DNA from: Liolophura sinensis | Lineage: Eukaryota; Mollusca; Polyplacophora; Chitonida; Chitonidae | Assembly (NCBI RefSeq): GCF_032854445.1 | Contig: NW_027017977.1 | Coordinates: 114,001-178,000 of the forward strand | Direction: 5' to 3' | Length of the DNA: 64,000 nt | The notes under the pieces: generated by a model | What the model saw: the letters and a program-made list of their open reading frames with translations, nothing else | Told to the model about the DNA's origin: nothing | Database searches by the model: none | Position numbers and translations under genes: made by a program | In this document: positions 12,810-23,199 of the stretch, piece after piece | Layout of the letters: every line of letters begins with the position of its first letter | How positions within the stretch are numbered: the stretch's first letter is position 1

Positions 12810-13321
12810 TGTCTTCTTTAGACAAAATTATACAGTGGAATTGTCGAGGTCTTAAGGTAAATTTTATTGAAATAACACAGCTAGTTCAATCTTTAAATCC
12901 AGTTGCCCTGTTTCTTCAGGAAACTCGCCTGAAGACATCTGACAAAGATAAATTATCTCTTAAAAATTATACACTTTACAGCAATTATTCTGGTGAAGAA
13001 GAGCGAGCTTGTGGCGGCTCCTCTATTTTCGTAAATAATAATATAATTCACAGTTCTCTTGATCTCGTTACTGAGTTTCAGGCTGTGGCCGTCCGTGTTT
13101 CTTTGTCGGAAATAGTTACTTTATGTTCGATCTATATTCCTCCTCATTCTTCTTTGTCAATCTCTCAGTTACATAACTTAAAAGAACAACTCCCATCCCC
13201 TTTTATACTTATGGGGGATTTTAATGCCCATAACCCCTTATTGGGCAGTAATAATATAAACGCTAAAGGCAAAATATTGGAAGATTTTTTATCGAAAGAT
13301 GAACTGTGTTATTTCAATGAT

Positions 13322-13565
13322 TTTGTTTTTGATTGGTGTTTTACGCCGTACTCAAGAATATTTCACTGACGGCGGCCAGCATTATGGTGGGTGGAAACCG
13401 GGCAGAGCCCGGGGGAAACCCACGACCATCCGCAAGTTGCTTGCAGACCTTCCCACTTACGGCCAGAGAGGAAGCCAGCATGAGCTCACACCGACCACAT
13501 TGGTGAGACGCTCCTGGGTCATTACGCTGCGCTAGCGCGCTTATCGACTGAGCCACGGAGGCCCC
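13322..13565 (-). mobile_element. tRNA-derived SINE in LINE C ORF2
   Basis: Same family as the SINE at 217-485, in the opposite orientation. The conserved 3' half lies at 13325-13370 (attggtgttttacgccgtac on the plus strand) and the tRNA-like head near 13535-13565. A perfect 12-bp target duplication, tatttcaatgat, lies at 13310-13321 and 13566-13577. The same unduplicated sequence is present in LINE B, so the insertion is clean. Confidence 0.92.
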
Positions 13566-15334
13566 TATTTCAATGATGGTTCTAATACCTATTTACATCC
13601 AGGTAATGGCGCTTACTCTGCTATCGACCTCACTATCACGGACCCATCACTTCTCCGGGATTTTTAATGGAAGGTGCATGACGATCTTTGTGGTAGTGAC
13701 CATTTTCCTATAATCCTAGAACATATCACTTCTAATTCTTTAGAGCGTGTAGCTAGGTGGAAATTCTATAAAGCAGATTGGATCGCATTTGAGATGTTAT
13801 GTGAGGCTGATATCACTCCAGAGACTCTCAATGCAGCAGATGACCCTATGTTAACATTTAATGATCTTGTTTTACGAGGTGCGTATAGAACTATTCCTAA
13901 GACCTCGACAAATCCAAAATCCAAAAGTAAACCCAGGTATGATCAGGACTGTCGCAAAGCCATTAAAGACTGCAAAAAGGCCGAGCGAAATTTTAATATA
14001 TGTTCTAATGATAACAACTTAAACCAGGTTCGTCCAAGAGACGATCTTGTTGGCGGAACTTTGTTTGGGGCATTACGTCAAAAACACCAACGCGTAACGT
14101 CTGGAACATGGTTCAGAAACTTAAGGGCAGAAATAATAAAACAAAAGTTCAGCATTTAAAAGATGGCGATAATACATTAACCTGTCCATCTGATATAACC
14201 AATAAATTAGTTGAAGCAACTTCAACGAAATCTTCATCTGAGAACTATACTAAAGAATTCCAGCATATTAAAAACCAGAAGGAGAAAACCAAATTGCCCT
14301 TTTCTTCTAAGAATTTAGAAGATTATAATCATCCTTTTAATATCGAAGAACTTAAGACTGCATTAAAAAAGGCCCACGATACTGCTTGTTGTCCTGATAA
14401 CGTATATTATAAACTTCTGAATCATTTACCACCAGAGCCACTGGATACTCTCTTGGACTTGCTTAATGATATTTAGATAACTGGTAATTTTCCAGCCTCA
14501 TGGAGGGAGGCGTGTATTATCACGGTCCCCAAACCGGGTAAGGATCATACTGATCCAAATAATTACCGTCCCATAGCTCTTACCAGTTGCGTCTGTAAGA
14601 CTATGGAACGGATGATTAATGATAGACTTGTTTGGTTTCTTGAAACCAACAAGTTACTTTCTGATATTCAATGTGGTTTTCGTCAAAGTAGATCTACCAT
14701 GGATCACCTTGTTCGATTTGAAACTTTTATTCGCGATGGCTTCATCAATAACAAACATGTGGTGTCCATATTTTTTGACCTTGAAAAGGCCTACGACACC
14801 ACATGGAAATATGGTATTTTAAAAGACCTCGCGGATATGGGTCTTAAAGGTCGCTTACCAATATTTATATCACAATTTTTATCTGATCCTCAGTTTAAGG
14901 TAGGGTTGGGTCCACTCTTTCTGACTCTTGTGAGCAGGAAATGGGTGTACCCCAGGGCAGCATACTATCACAAACTCTGTTCAGCATAAAAATAAATACC
15001 CCAGCAAAAACATTAACATCTGGCACAGAGGGTTCTTTATACGTGGATGATTTCCTTGTATGCTACCTAGCTAAGAATGTAAATAATATCGAACGTCAGT
15101 TGCAGCTTTGTCTCAATAAGATCGAGAAATGGGCAACTAAAAACGGTTTTAGATTTTCAACGTTTAAACCGTCGGTATGCATTTTTTAATAAACGGATAC
15201 TTCATCTTGACCCTGAGATTAATTTTTGTGGTGAACAGATTAAAATTGTTGGAGAAACAAAATTTTTAGGTATAATATTTGATAGTAAGCCATCTTTTAT
15301 ACCTCACATTAAAATGCTCAAAGCTAAATGTACA

Positions 15335-15339
15335 AAGGC
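15335..15339. repeat. 5-bp target duplication of VLE-1 (left)
   Basis: aaggc here is repeated at 28547-28551. The empty LINE site, as in copies B and E, reads through a single copy (acaaggctctcgat type), so this is a true 5-bp duplication. Confidence 0.85.
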
Positions 15340-15412
15340 AGTAGTATAGAGAATAGGAGTTCTGGACCACCCTTGGGGTCCTCCCCCGGCAAATAGAGGC
15401 TCCCAGCCCCTC
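15340..15412 (+). repeat. Left terminal inverted repeat of VLE-1
   Basis: The first 28 bases match the reverse complement of the right end exactly up to a few substitutions. The GC-rich part (gcaaatagaggctcccagcc) is also shared. Termini are AG at the left and CT at the right. Confidence 0.9.
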
Positions 15413-15482
15413 CCTCTGGGGGTCCTATTAGACATATCCATTGCACCAGATATGCTTCTACACCAATTGTGTATACAACAAC

Positions 15483-15761
15483 ATGCCAAAGGGTCGCAAT
15501 AATTGCAAGTGGCTTCTAATCCGTTCCACGGAGTTCTGTGGTAAGAGTTGTCAGTGGGATTACTGCTGGGTTCACCTAGCCCGTCTTCGGAAGAGTCCTG
15601 GCACCCAGCCATGTATTATCTGTCGCCGGGGTGTTAAAAACCGATTTCGGCTTTGCGTGGCCTGCGGATATAATAATGTCCAGACGTGTGAAAGGCAGCG
15701 GAGGCGCAAGGCTTTCTTGGACGAGTTCAAACGGCTGGCGGCTATCGAAATTTCCTATTAG
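15483..15761 (+). CDS. Small Cys-rich (zinc-ribbon-like) protein upstream of polymerase
   Basis: A 92-residue protein of unknown function, intact here. It carries regularly spaced Cys/His residues: FCGKSC, then YCWVH, PCIIC, and RLCVACGYNN. These suggest a zinc-binding fold with two metal sites. The C-terminus is charged and helical (FLDEFKRLAAIEI). The start MPKGRNN is chosen because the homologous ATG begins the gene in VLE-2 at 36509. It ends about 50 bases before the polymerase gene on the same strand, which suggests a replication-linked or regulatory role. That role is inference only. Confidence 0.65.
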   Translation: MPKGRNNCKWLLIRSTEFCGKSCQWDYCWVHLARLRKSPGTQPCIICRRGVKNRFRLCVACGYNNVQTCERQRRRKAFLDEFKRLAAIEISY

Positions 15762-15811
15762 AGAATCACTGTCGATAGGTATAACGATGATGTTGTATAA
15801 CGGAGCGTACA

Positions 15812-18371
15812 ATGAAACATCATCAAAAAGCACGAGCACTACGGGAGGAGTTTGAGACACTCATATGTGTGCGGCCCAAGTACCCACGGTCCAGCATTGC
15901 CTTGGAAGAATTGCAGGGGATCCTTGACAGGTATAAAACGGCTGGGGTTAAGTGGAAGCAAGACAGCAAGACCTTCCTCAGTAACGAGGAGTTGGATGAA
16001 GTGCTAGGCGAAAATAACTTCCTCAGTGACGAGGAGTTGGATGAAGTGCTAGGTGAATAGAAACTAGAATTCATTAACACCGGCAGGGCTATAAGGAATC
16101 TCCTCCGGGTCTGGCAGATGGGAGTTCCTGAAGGTGTTTGGACGGACCCAGTAGCCTTCTTAGAAGAAATACGAACCCTTATACGCCAGAAGCTAGAAGA
16201 AGAGATCCGGGCACTCAACGGGGTTAAGTTCCAACTAGGCCTCAGGGTTCAGTTGCGAAAGGACAACGCCGATGGCAGTGAAAAGTATACCAGTCCAGTA
16301 CTCCACAGCAAACAGGAGGCCCTCAAAGGGGCCGGTGACATTGACGGGGCTCTAGATAAGGCCTTCCCCACCATCCAGGAGGACACAGCAAGGGTCAGGG
16401 TGGGTTGTCAATAGCGTGCAAAGACTCTGCCTTGACATTGCAAGGTATCATCCCCTGAGAGGCGGGTCCTACATCCCCCTACCTGCAGCTGTGAGTAACA
16501 AGAAAGCAGTCATCGATGTGAGGAACAAAGACGACGACTGCCTCCGATGGGCACTCCGGTCTGCCTTATTTCCAGACGCCGGGCACCCTCAGAGACCAAC
16601 AAAGTATCCCCCCAATGATGGTCTTGACTTTAGTGGGATCGACGCCCCCACGCCCATCTCTCAGATCCCTAAAATGGAGGAAAAGAACGACCTCGCCATC
16701 AACGTGTTCGGGTGGGACAAGGGTGTGATCGTGCATCGTCTCAGCAAGCAGCCCGGCGACACGCCCCGAATCAATCTGCTGCTGATTGGGAAGGCAGGCA
16801 AATTCCATTATACGTAGATAAAAGATCTCAATGGTCTCCTGTTCCAAGAAAGTAAGGCACACCACTGCAAACACTTCTGCGAGCGTTGTCTACACGGTTA
16901 CACAAGGGAAGATCTGCTCGAGGCGCATAAGCCAGAATGCCGTGGGATTGGCCAGACGGCGGTGAGGGTGGAAATGCCACAGGAGGGGGAAAAGTTCATC
17001 TTCCAGAACCACCACAAACAGCTACCGTCTCCGTTGATCATATATGCCGACTTTGAGGCCCTGACCAAAAAATTTGAAGGCCCACCCGCGTCGCCTACAA
17101 GGAGCAACACTCAAAAGACTCAGCACCACGAGCCATGTAGTTACTGCTATGTTGTGGTGCGTTGTGACGGCCACACAAAGGGCCCCGTGGAATACAGAGG
17201 TCCTAAGGCGACGGAACACTTCCTCAGAGCTCTCCGGCAGGAGGAACTGGAAATCACATAACAACATAATAACGCACATAACAGCTACCCATTAGCCCCG
17301 GAGCGTCTGGTGGTCCAGAAGGAGTGGATGTCAGACTATCAGCACGGTCTTCTCGGTAAGAATACGCCTACCGAGGTCGAAAAGCTGGTCCCCAACCTCC
17401 GCAACAAGGAACGGTACGTCCTGCACTACCGGAACCTACAGCTGTATCTATCTCTGGGAATGCGCCTGACAAAGGTTCACAGGGCCCTGGGATTTGCCCA
17501 GAGCCCTTGGATGGAACCCTATATCAGGCTGAACACCGAGCTCCGAAAAACGGCCGCGAGTAAATTCGAGAAGGACCTGTACAAGCTAATGAACAAATCG
17601 GTCTTCGGAAAAACTATGGAGAACCTTCGGAAGCGTGTGAACGTCAAGCTGGTACGCTCTGGAGAAGACGACAAGCTCCGACGCTTGATAGCCAGCCCAA
17701 GCTTCGCACGGGCAAACATAATTGAAGATGACCTCGCAGCGATTCAGATGCTCAAGACCCGTCTAGTCCTAAACCGACCTATCTATGTTGGCATGAGCAT
17801 TCTAGATCTCTCCAAGCACCTGATGTACGACTTCTTCTACAACCATATGAAGGCCCAGTACGGAGAGCGCTGCCAGCTCCTGTACACTGACACGGATAGT
17901 CTGCTACTCGAGATTCAGACTGATGATGTTTATAGGGATATGGCTGAGAATGCAAACCTGTACGACATCTCAGATTACCCACAAGACCTCCCCCTGCACG
18001 GCGTAGCAAATATGAAGGTCTTGGAGAAAATGAAGGACGAATGCGCGGGGCGGCCGATCGCCGAATACATTGGTCTGCGTCCCAAGATGTACTCCATTCT
18101 GGAGGCAGGTGGAGCCAACATTAAGAAGGCCAAGGGCGTGAGAAAGGGAGTTGTGGAAAAGCGCATTCGCCATAAGCAGTACAAAAAGGCCCTCTTCGAG
18201 ATGAAGATCTTCCGCCACGGTATAGACGTGCTGCGATCAGAGCGCCACCATATCTACGGACAGCACCTCCATAAGGTCTCACTGTCCCCCTTCGATAGTA
18301 AGCGCTGGATCGCTGAAGATGGTGTCCACACCTTGGCTTATGGCCATAGAGATGCGGCACCCGCAGGATGA
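15812..18371 (+). pseudogene. Protein-primed-type family B DNA polymerase, VLE-1 copy
   Basis: The replicative DNA polymerase of the element (DNA_pol_B_2 type). Exo I is visible as YADFEAL near 17043. Motif B (FGKTMENL) is near 17605 and motif C is YTDTDSL at 17883-17903. The gene is broken by an in-frame TAG at 16058, a frameshift near 16390 and a TAG at 16815. A deletion of roughly 1.1 kb at about 17258-17275, relative to VLE-2, removes Exo II, Exo III and motif A. The N-terminal region contains short in-frame repeats (NEELDEVLGE, 15985-16058). It is convergent with the integrase, 33 bases away. Confidence 0.9.
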
Positions 18372-18404
18372 TGGGCTGGAATGGACATCCTCTTCGAGGA
18401 ACTA

Positions 18405-19422
18405 CTAGCGCCGTAGAACCCCATCCGGTGGAAGTTGAGTATCGGGAGGCACTATAAGCAACTCCTCACGAACGAATCCCCGTCGCGGCCTATCCGACCC
18501 ATCGTCTAGATAGTACAGCACGGGTTCATTAGGCTTTGTGACAGAGCGCCCCAGCCGATATATCTCTAGAGACCACACAGGATCAATCGCGCGACGGCGG
18601 CCGCCCTCCAGCTCTCCAGGCTGATAGAGATAACGAACGCCAACATCCTCGGGGATCTTCCGCTCATTAAGTCCAACGGGACAACCTGGAATCGTCGAGG
18701 AAGGCTAATGGAGCACCCCCGTTGCCTTGATGGCATCTTTCGGCTTTTTACCGATCAGTCTCGTTGTCTCGTTATTCAGAGCGGCCACAACAGAGGGCAG
18801 CCGAGCCACCCATTCAGTAGACCGGTGTTCGGGAGGGAGGCGCATCTCCTGGGCGTACTGATGTCCAAAGAGCCGCTCAGCCAGAGTAACGGTTGAAACG
18901 CTCCACTATGCCTTGATCTCGGTGGATATCCACGCGACCTCGGCGGACTGTGACATCGTGTTTGGCCAGCAGTTGGCTCACTGCACCCATGAACTCGCGC
19001 CCAGGGTCAACTTGGAGAAGTTTCAGCCATCTCAGGGGTCCCCGCTTGTAGATGCGAATGAGAGCGTCAGCGACCTCTTTAGATTCTTTTGTGGCCAACC
19101 GCTCTGACTCTTAATAGCGCGAAGCGACGTCAACGACGGTAAGAGCGTATCTATAGGTGCGCTTGCCGACCTTATGGGGAAGAAATAGCAGGTCAGCCTG
19201 GTGAACCTCGTTAGGCACGGCCACATCGAACTTCGGCCTTGGGATTTTTCGCGGCGCAGGCAAGTAAATCTGCCAGATAGCCTGCTTTTCCATCCAGGAC
19301 CGGACCACATCTTCGGAGACTTTAGCCGCAGTGACAAGTTTCTGGATGGCCGCGCGGCCCTTCCAGAACCCACGAGGGCTGTAGTAGATATTTGCCAAAC
19401 AAGCAGACACCTTACTAGCCAT
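18405..19422 (-). pseudogene. Retroviral-type (DDE) integrase, VLE-1 copy
   Basis: This would insert the linear element DNA into the host chromosome. The core contains an Asp in VHQADLLFLPH, an Asp in VDPGREFM, and the Glu in QGIVERFN, with 34 residues between the last two. The C-terminal SH3-like segment ends at 18405. A TAA interrupts the frame at about 19111, just after VDVASRY. The frame is lost again near 18885 (after VERFN), so the gene is dead. The start at 19422 (MASKVSA) matches VLE-2. It lies convergent to the polymerase. Confidence 0.87.
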
Positions 19423-19587
19423 GTCATTAAGGTATTCTAGCAGCCCTCTAACAGATTTGCGACGAAAAAGACGTTAATCATCCCGGCGTTCGCGATGATG
19501 ATGATGATCCTCATCAACCTCACTACTAAGGTCGTGCCTGCCATACGGCGAGGAGCTCGATGGCGAGTCCGGCACAGTCAGTTCGGA

Positions 19588-20034
19588 TTACTTGGTGAGT
19601 TTTGCGATTCCGTAACTCACACCCCCAATCACACACATTCCCAGGATGACGGTCATCTCGCGGTGTTTTTGGTTTTCACTAGCCACATAGAAATCGGAGA
19701 GCTGTGGCTCTGAGCCCAGCAGCGCGTCGCGTGCATCGCGTGTAAGAGTTTTGCCTGTGACCCTAGAATACTCGCGGATTGCACCGTCGACATCCCGGAA
19801 CGTTTGGACAGCGTGGCCCTGGCGGCGGAGTTCATCATTGATCCAGTCCAAGCGCTCAGTACGCTTTTGGGCTCATTTTTCCTGGGCGGCTTGGAGCTGC
19901 TCTACATCGCGGTCATGGCTCCTCTGGTCTTCGTCGACACCGGAACTCCTTAGCATCGAAAACATATAGTTGCTCCCGCTGAAGGCCAGAGCGTTTACGA
20001 GGGCACCGCCCATCATCATTGCGATGGAGGCCAT
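19588..20034 (-). pseudogene. p1: small membrane/coiled-coil protein with premature stop
   Basis: Unknown function. A hydrophobic N-terminus starting MASIAMMMGG is followed by a charged helical region and a conserved middle part (FRDVDGAIREYSRVTGKTL). A second hydrophobic segment lies near the C-terminus (MTVILGMCVIGGVSYGIAKL). A TGA interrupts it near 19875. VLE-2 also has it broken, at a different point. Its start lies 2 bases from the p2 stop, implying one transcription unit. Confidence 0.6.
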
Positions 20035-20036
20035 TA

Positions 20037-20276
20037 CTACTTGATCATATTGGGAGGAAGGAGCCCCTGTTTAATTAGCAACTCCTTCGAAAACATGACC
20101 AGGCCTACATCTGCAATGACCATGCCGACGTCACGGGGTGTTAAGTCGAGCTTCGGGAGGGCTCCTTTCAGGAACATCTGGCCGAGACGAGCGTACCCAG
20201 TAGCCAGGAGAGAGACCACAGCGGCGTGGTAGGCCGCGTTGACTAGCACTTTTCCGTCACTGGTTGGAGTAGACAT
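20037..20276 (-). CDS. p2: conserved 79-aa hydrophobic protein
   Basis: Unknown function. Intact in both element copies at the same position, with few changes. A hydrophobic N-terminal half (AAVVSLLATGYARLGQMFL) is followed by a second apolar stretch (VGMVIADVGLVMF) and a KQGLLPPN end. This suggests a small integral membrane or membrane-associated virion protein. It overlaps p3 by 20 bases and is followed by p1 after 2 bases, all on the minus strand. Confidence 0.65.
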   Translation of the reverse strand: MSTPTSDGKVLVNAAYHAAVVSLLATGYARLGQMFLKGALPKLDLTPRDVGMVIADVGLVMFSKELLIKQGLLPPNMIK

Positions 20277-20742
20277 GCCGCTCTATATAGAAAGGGTCGC
20301 GACGTGTATTTAAATGGAGTTTCTGTTCTTGCAAAGGAACAGGCGTAATATGTTGTCGTGCTGTATCGCGGCCGCGCCACACGCGTAGCAACACTAACAC
20401 TGCAAGGCTGCCAACGCCTAATAACGCAAGGGGCGCCCTCCAGTGGGTGACTTGGTGTGCCCGTTCCTTTGTAGAATCAAGTCCCTTCGCAAAATCTGTG
20501 GTTCCCCATTCCTTCGTAGAATCCGCTTCCTTCGGCTGTTTGTTAAAAGAATCAGCTGCGCCAAGCAAAGCAGCCTTAGCTTCGCGAAGATCGTCCTTGA
20601 GCTTTTCAGCCTTGGCCTTTCTCGCTGCATCACCCGCTCAACCCGCAGCGCCTTTTTGGGTATTCTTTGCAGGGCCGTCATTCGTAGAATCCGTTGTCGC
20701 CCTCTCCTCTTCCTTCGGGCCTTCCGGATTCGTTGTACTCAT
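20257..20742 (-). pseudogene. p3: Lys/Ala-rich protein with one membrane segment, stop codon
   Basis: Unknown function. The start MSTTNPEGPKEE at 20742 is shared with VLE-2. A low-complexity Lys/Ala/Glu region is followed by a single transmembrane-like helix (LALLGVGSLAVLVLLRVW) and a short basic tail. A TGA lies about 35 codons from the start. Overlaps p4 at its 5' end in another frame. Confidence 0.55.
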
Positions 20743-21265
20743 GTTCCTCTGGATCATACGGTCCATTTCTAGGACAGCAGTGGTGTTTAAATGAGCTGTG
20801 CACAGCAGTGGTCAACGCCATGGTTAAGGGAGCTAAGTACTTACCATAGCAGTAGTACAGCCAGCAGCTAGCACTGCTAAGCGCCTGTTCAACAAATGGG
20901 TCGGTGGCGAGCTGTGCCATGAGCATTGGTCGATTCTCGGGTGGGATAGGTAAGAGCCAGCTGGCCGCCCTTACATATGATCTCGAGAACATACCTCCGA
21001 GACCGTTAACCATCCGCGCACCGAGCTTAGCTTCGTACCGGGAGTACAACCTTTCAACGTCTTCGTCGCTTATGGCGTCGATCTCAGCGGCTGTTACGTC
21101 TTTTCCAAGATATCGCTTGGCCTGCCCACCCACCGGAAGTGCCGCCAGCCTATCCCTGAGCTGCCGTGCATCATCTTGTTGCTGTTGGCTGAGGCCGGGC
21201 TGTTGGCTGAGGTCGGGCTCCTTATCTGCGCCCAGAATCTCGTCTATAAGCTCGTCGGTATCCAT
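20678..21265 (-). CDS. p4: conserved 195-aa protein
   Basis: Unknown function; intact here, broken in VLE-2. The N-terminus is acidic and glutamine-rich (MDTDELIDEILGADKEPDLS, then Gln runs). A helical region follows, and then a conserved segment with PPENRPMLMAQLATDPFVEQ and aromatic WLYYCYGKYL. The tail is acidic and glycine-rich. It lies between the ATPase and p3 on the same strand. Position suggests a minor virion or scaffold protein, which is inference. Confidence 0.6.
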   Translation of the reverse strand: MDTDELIDEILGADKEPDLSQQPGLSQQQQDDARQLRDRLAALPVGGQAKRYLGKDVTAAEIDAISDEDVERLYSRYEAKLGARMVNGLGGMFSRSYVRAASWLLPIPPENRPMLMAQLATDPFVEQALSSASCWLYYCYGKYLAPLTMALTTAVHSSFKHHCCPRNGPYDPEEHEYNESGRPEGRGEGDNGFYE

Positions 21266-21292
21266 GCTTCATTGGAAAAATGTCGCCTACGT

Positions 21293-21909
21293 CTAATATA
21301 AAACCTGATATGTGCTGGGCTGATCAGTCTTTAGCAGGAGCTTAGAATGCGGATTGTCCTTGAGCAACTGTCGAACCTCTGCCTTTTCGCTCTCGGTCGC
21401 GATAACTTCGTTCTCCTTCAGGCATTTTTCGAACGAGTGTCGATCTTTGCAGTTGAAGAAAAAGCCACCCACTTTGTCTGCTCGCGAAAGTCTTTGAGGA
21501 CGGCGTTGTATTTCTGAGTGAGGACCCAGACGCTTTGGTCTGCATGGCGGCCCGAGAAAGCCATGAATGACAGCATTTCGTTTTTCTTCATCATCGCCTT
21601 CAACGCGCTACAATTATCGATGATGTATAAGGTGGGTGCCCCCTCGAACAAACTGTAGAAAGCTCTAAGAATGTCGTTGAGCCGCTTGCCGGGGTCCAAA
21701 CAGTAGACCTCTGGGTCAGACAGTATCCATCGCCGCCGGTACGCCTTGTTATACTTAAGACTGGGGCACAGGATCACAATGTGATGAAAGAAACCGCGGA
21801 AAGGGCCCTCAAGCAAATCCAGCATGAAGACTGTTTTGCCGCATCCCGTCTGCCCACTGATAATTCCGCAGTGGGCGTCATCAATAAAGCGCGCTGACGA
21901 ATCCACCAT
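21293..21909 (-). pseudogene. Packaging ATPase (A32/FtsK-HerA-like), VLE-1 copy, frameshifted
   Basis: This would power DNA packaging into the particle. The Walker A motif GQTGCGKT lies about 20 residues from the start, and Walker B-like hydrophobics (TLYIIDNCS) follow. The segment QSVWVLTQKYNAVLKDFREQ is nearly identical to VLE-2. The frame is lost near 21455, after WVAF, and the C-terminal part (SEKAEVRQ) continues in another frame to 21293. The start overlaps the end of the capsid gene by 29 bases. Confidence 0.85.
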
Positions 21910-23158
21910 CCTGGATGTGAAGCTTTGCGTCCATGATCACATACAGATATACGTTCAACACGCCGGGCTCTTCTCTCTCTTTTGTAACCTGTATCGTAAT
22001 CCCCTCGCTGGTTTTTAGAACGCGCCTCCCACTGCCATGCAGCTCGTCATCGTCGCTTGTCCTCAGGTCAAGCCAGAAGGCGTGCTTGGACGTCAAGAAG
22101 TCTTCCAGGGACAAGTTTGCCAGGCCCAAGTCTTTTACGACCCTGGCCACCTCGGGGTCCCGCTTCTTAAGGGGTGAGCTGGCGAAGAACTTCTTGACCT
22201 TGTCCCATTGCTGGTACGCCCGCATGCCCTGGCTGTACAGTTGATTGGGGACACCTTCTATTGTGACCTCTACTTTGGTGATCTTCGGGTTGTAAAATGA
22301 TTTTAACCTCCTCCTCCACGGGGTTCCTTTAGCCTCGAACAGCATGAGGATGCCCTTCATTGCTCTCGCGGGCGTGTTCAGGTTTATGTTCCAGAGAGTA
22401 TCACACTTGTCCTTCACAAATTTTCGGTCGCGGAGGACGCGATCATACAGTATGGAGACGCCCCTGGCAAACTGGTTGCGAATATGTCTAGCGAGCTCCT
22501 CTTCGGTGACCATATCGAACTCCAGGCTGATGTTGTCGATGGTGTAAGTCGCGTCGGCATCGCCTGTTTTCTTTATGACCCGGCCGTAATCGTTGCACGT
22601 CAGTTCGTACTCCAGTCGGTCGGCTTAGGCACTCTGGTAGAGAGGCATGTGGCTATCTAGAAGCTCAAAGTCTAGTGGGATGTGGAACCGGTTGCCAAAG
22701 GCGTGAGCGATGGCATTTTCTCCAGCATCGTCGTCACTTGCGTCCTCCGCTCCGACTCGAAGTTTAAGCATGTTTTCGCTGCCGATGCCTTGGTAGGCCG
22801 CATTCTGCCGTTCGTTTTTGGTCAGCCATAAGTCGCCGTAGCAATGAAGCACATCAGAGTCGTCGATGGACATTACCTCATTCCCGCTGATTCTGATCGT
22901 GGTTTACTTGACTACTGCGCGTCCGAGATTCCCGACCACTGTGGCGTTTGGGTCGAATGAATTGATCGTGAGCGAGAAGGCCAAGCGCACGGTACCGGGC
23001 ACAATGACGTCATTTGTGCCGAGGTTGGGAAGCGGACCACGAGTAGTTGATTCTGGTCGATCGTACTCGAGGAAGACCACGGACTGCAGTACACCCTGTA
23101 CCCCGAGGGGCTTACGGAGTGTTCTGAAGGGGTTTAGCCTGCGTCCGTATGTATCCAT
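21881..23158 (-). pseudogene. Candidate major capsid protein, VLE-1 copy, two stops
   Basis: A protein of about 425 codons, rich in predicted beta structure, starting MDTYGRRLNPFRTLRKP. It is adjacent to the packaging ATPase, as in Polintons and adintoviruses. Conserved stretches include GTNDVIVPGTVRLAF, TIRISGNEVMSIDDSDVLHC and NPKITKVEVTIEGVPNQLYS. Two nonsense codons lie in the same frame, at about 22904 and 22625. The capsid assignment rests on position, length, fold-like character and my recollection that this family is common in virus-like elements of invertebrates. A structure prediction should show jelly-roll folds. Confidence 0.68.
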
Positions 23159-23199
23159 TGTGTGTTGAAGGCATACCTTGAAAGTTGAAAACCAGGATT
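23159..23199. promoter_or_regulatory. Short divergent intergenic region, capsid gene / p5
   Basis: Only about 41 bases separate the starts of the minus-strand capsid gene and plus-strand p5 (44 bases in VLE-2, at 45110-45153). Any promoters for the two genes must lie here or inside the genes. No TATA box is evident to me. Confidence 0.35.

Larger units (their letters stand above)
12809..15339 (+). pseudogene. LINE copy C ORF2, 5' part (endonuclease and RT)
   Basis: The endonuclease begins MSSLDKIIQWNCRGL, and the catalytic-type motif MGDFNAHNPLLGS is visible. A SINE interrupts it at 13322-13565 and the SDHFPIIL motif lies after the SINE. The RT follows (about 14100-15339), with FFDLEKAYDTTW, the PQGSILS segment and the active-site motif YVDDF. 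It carries a TAG at about 14476 and further frameshifts near 13670, 14160 and 14940. It stops abruptly at 15339, where VLE-1 has inserted, and continues at 28552. Confidence 0.9.

Noticed and set aside
20443-20794. Plus-strand open frames of about 110 codons opposite p3/p4
   Set aside because: They are shadows of the conserved minus-strand genes; the same applies at 42476-42811.
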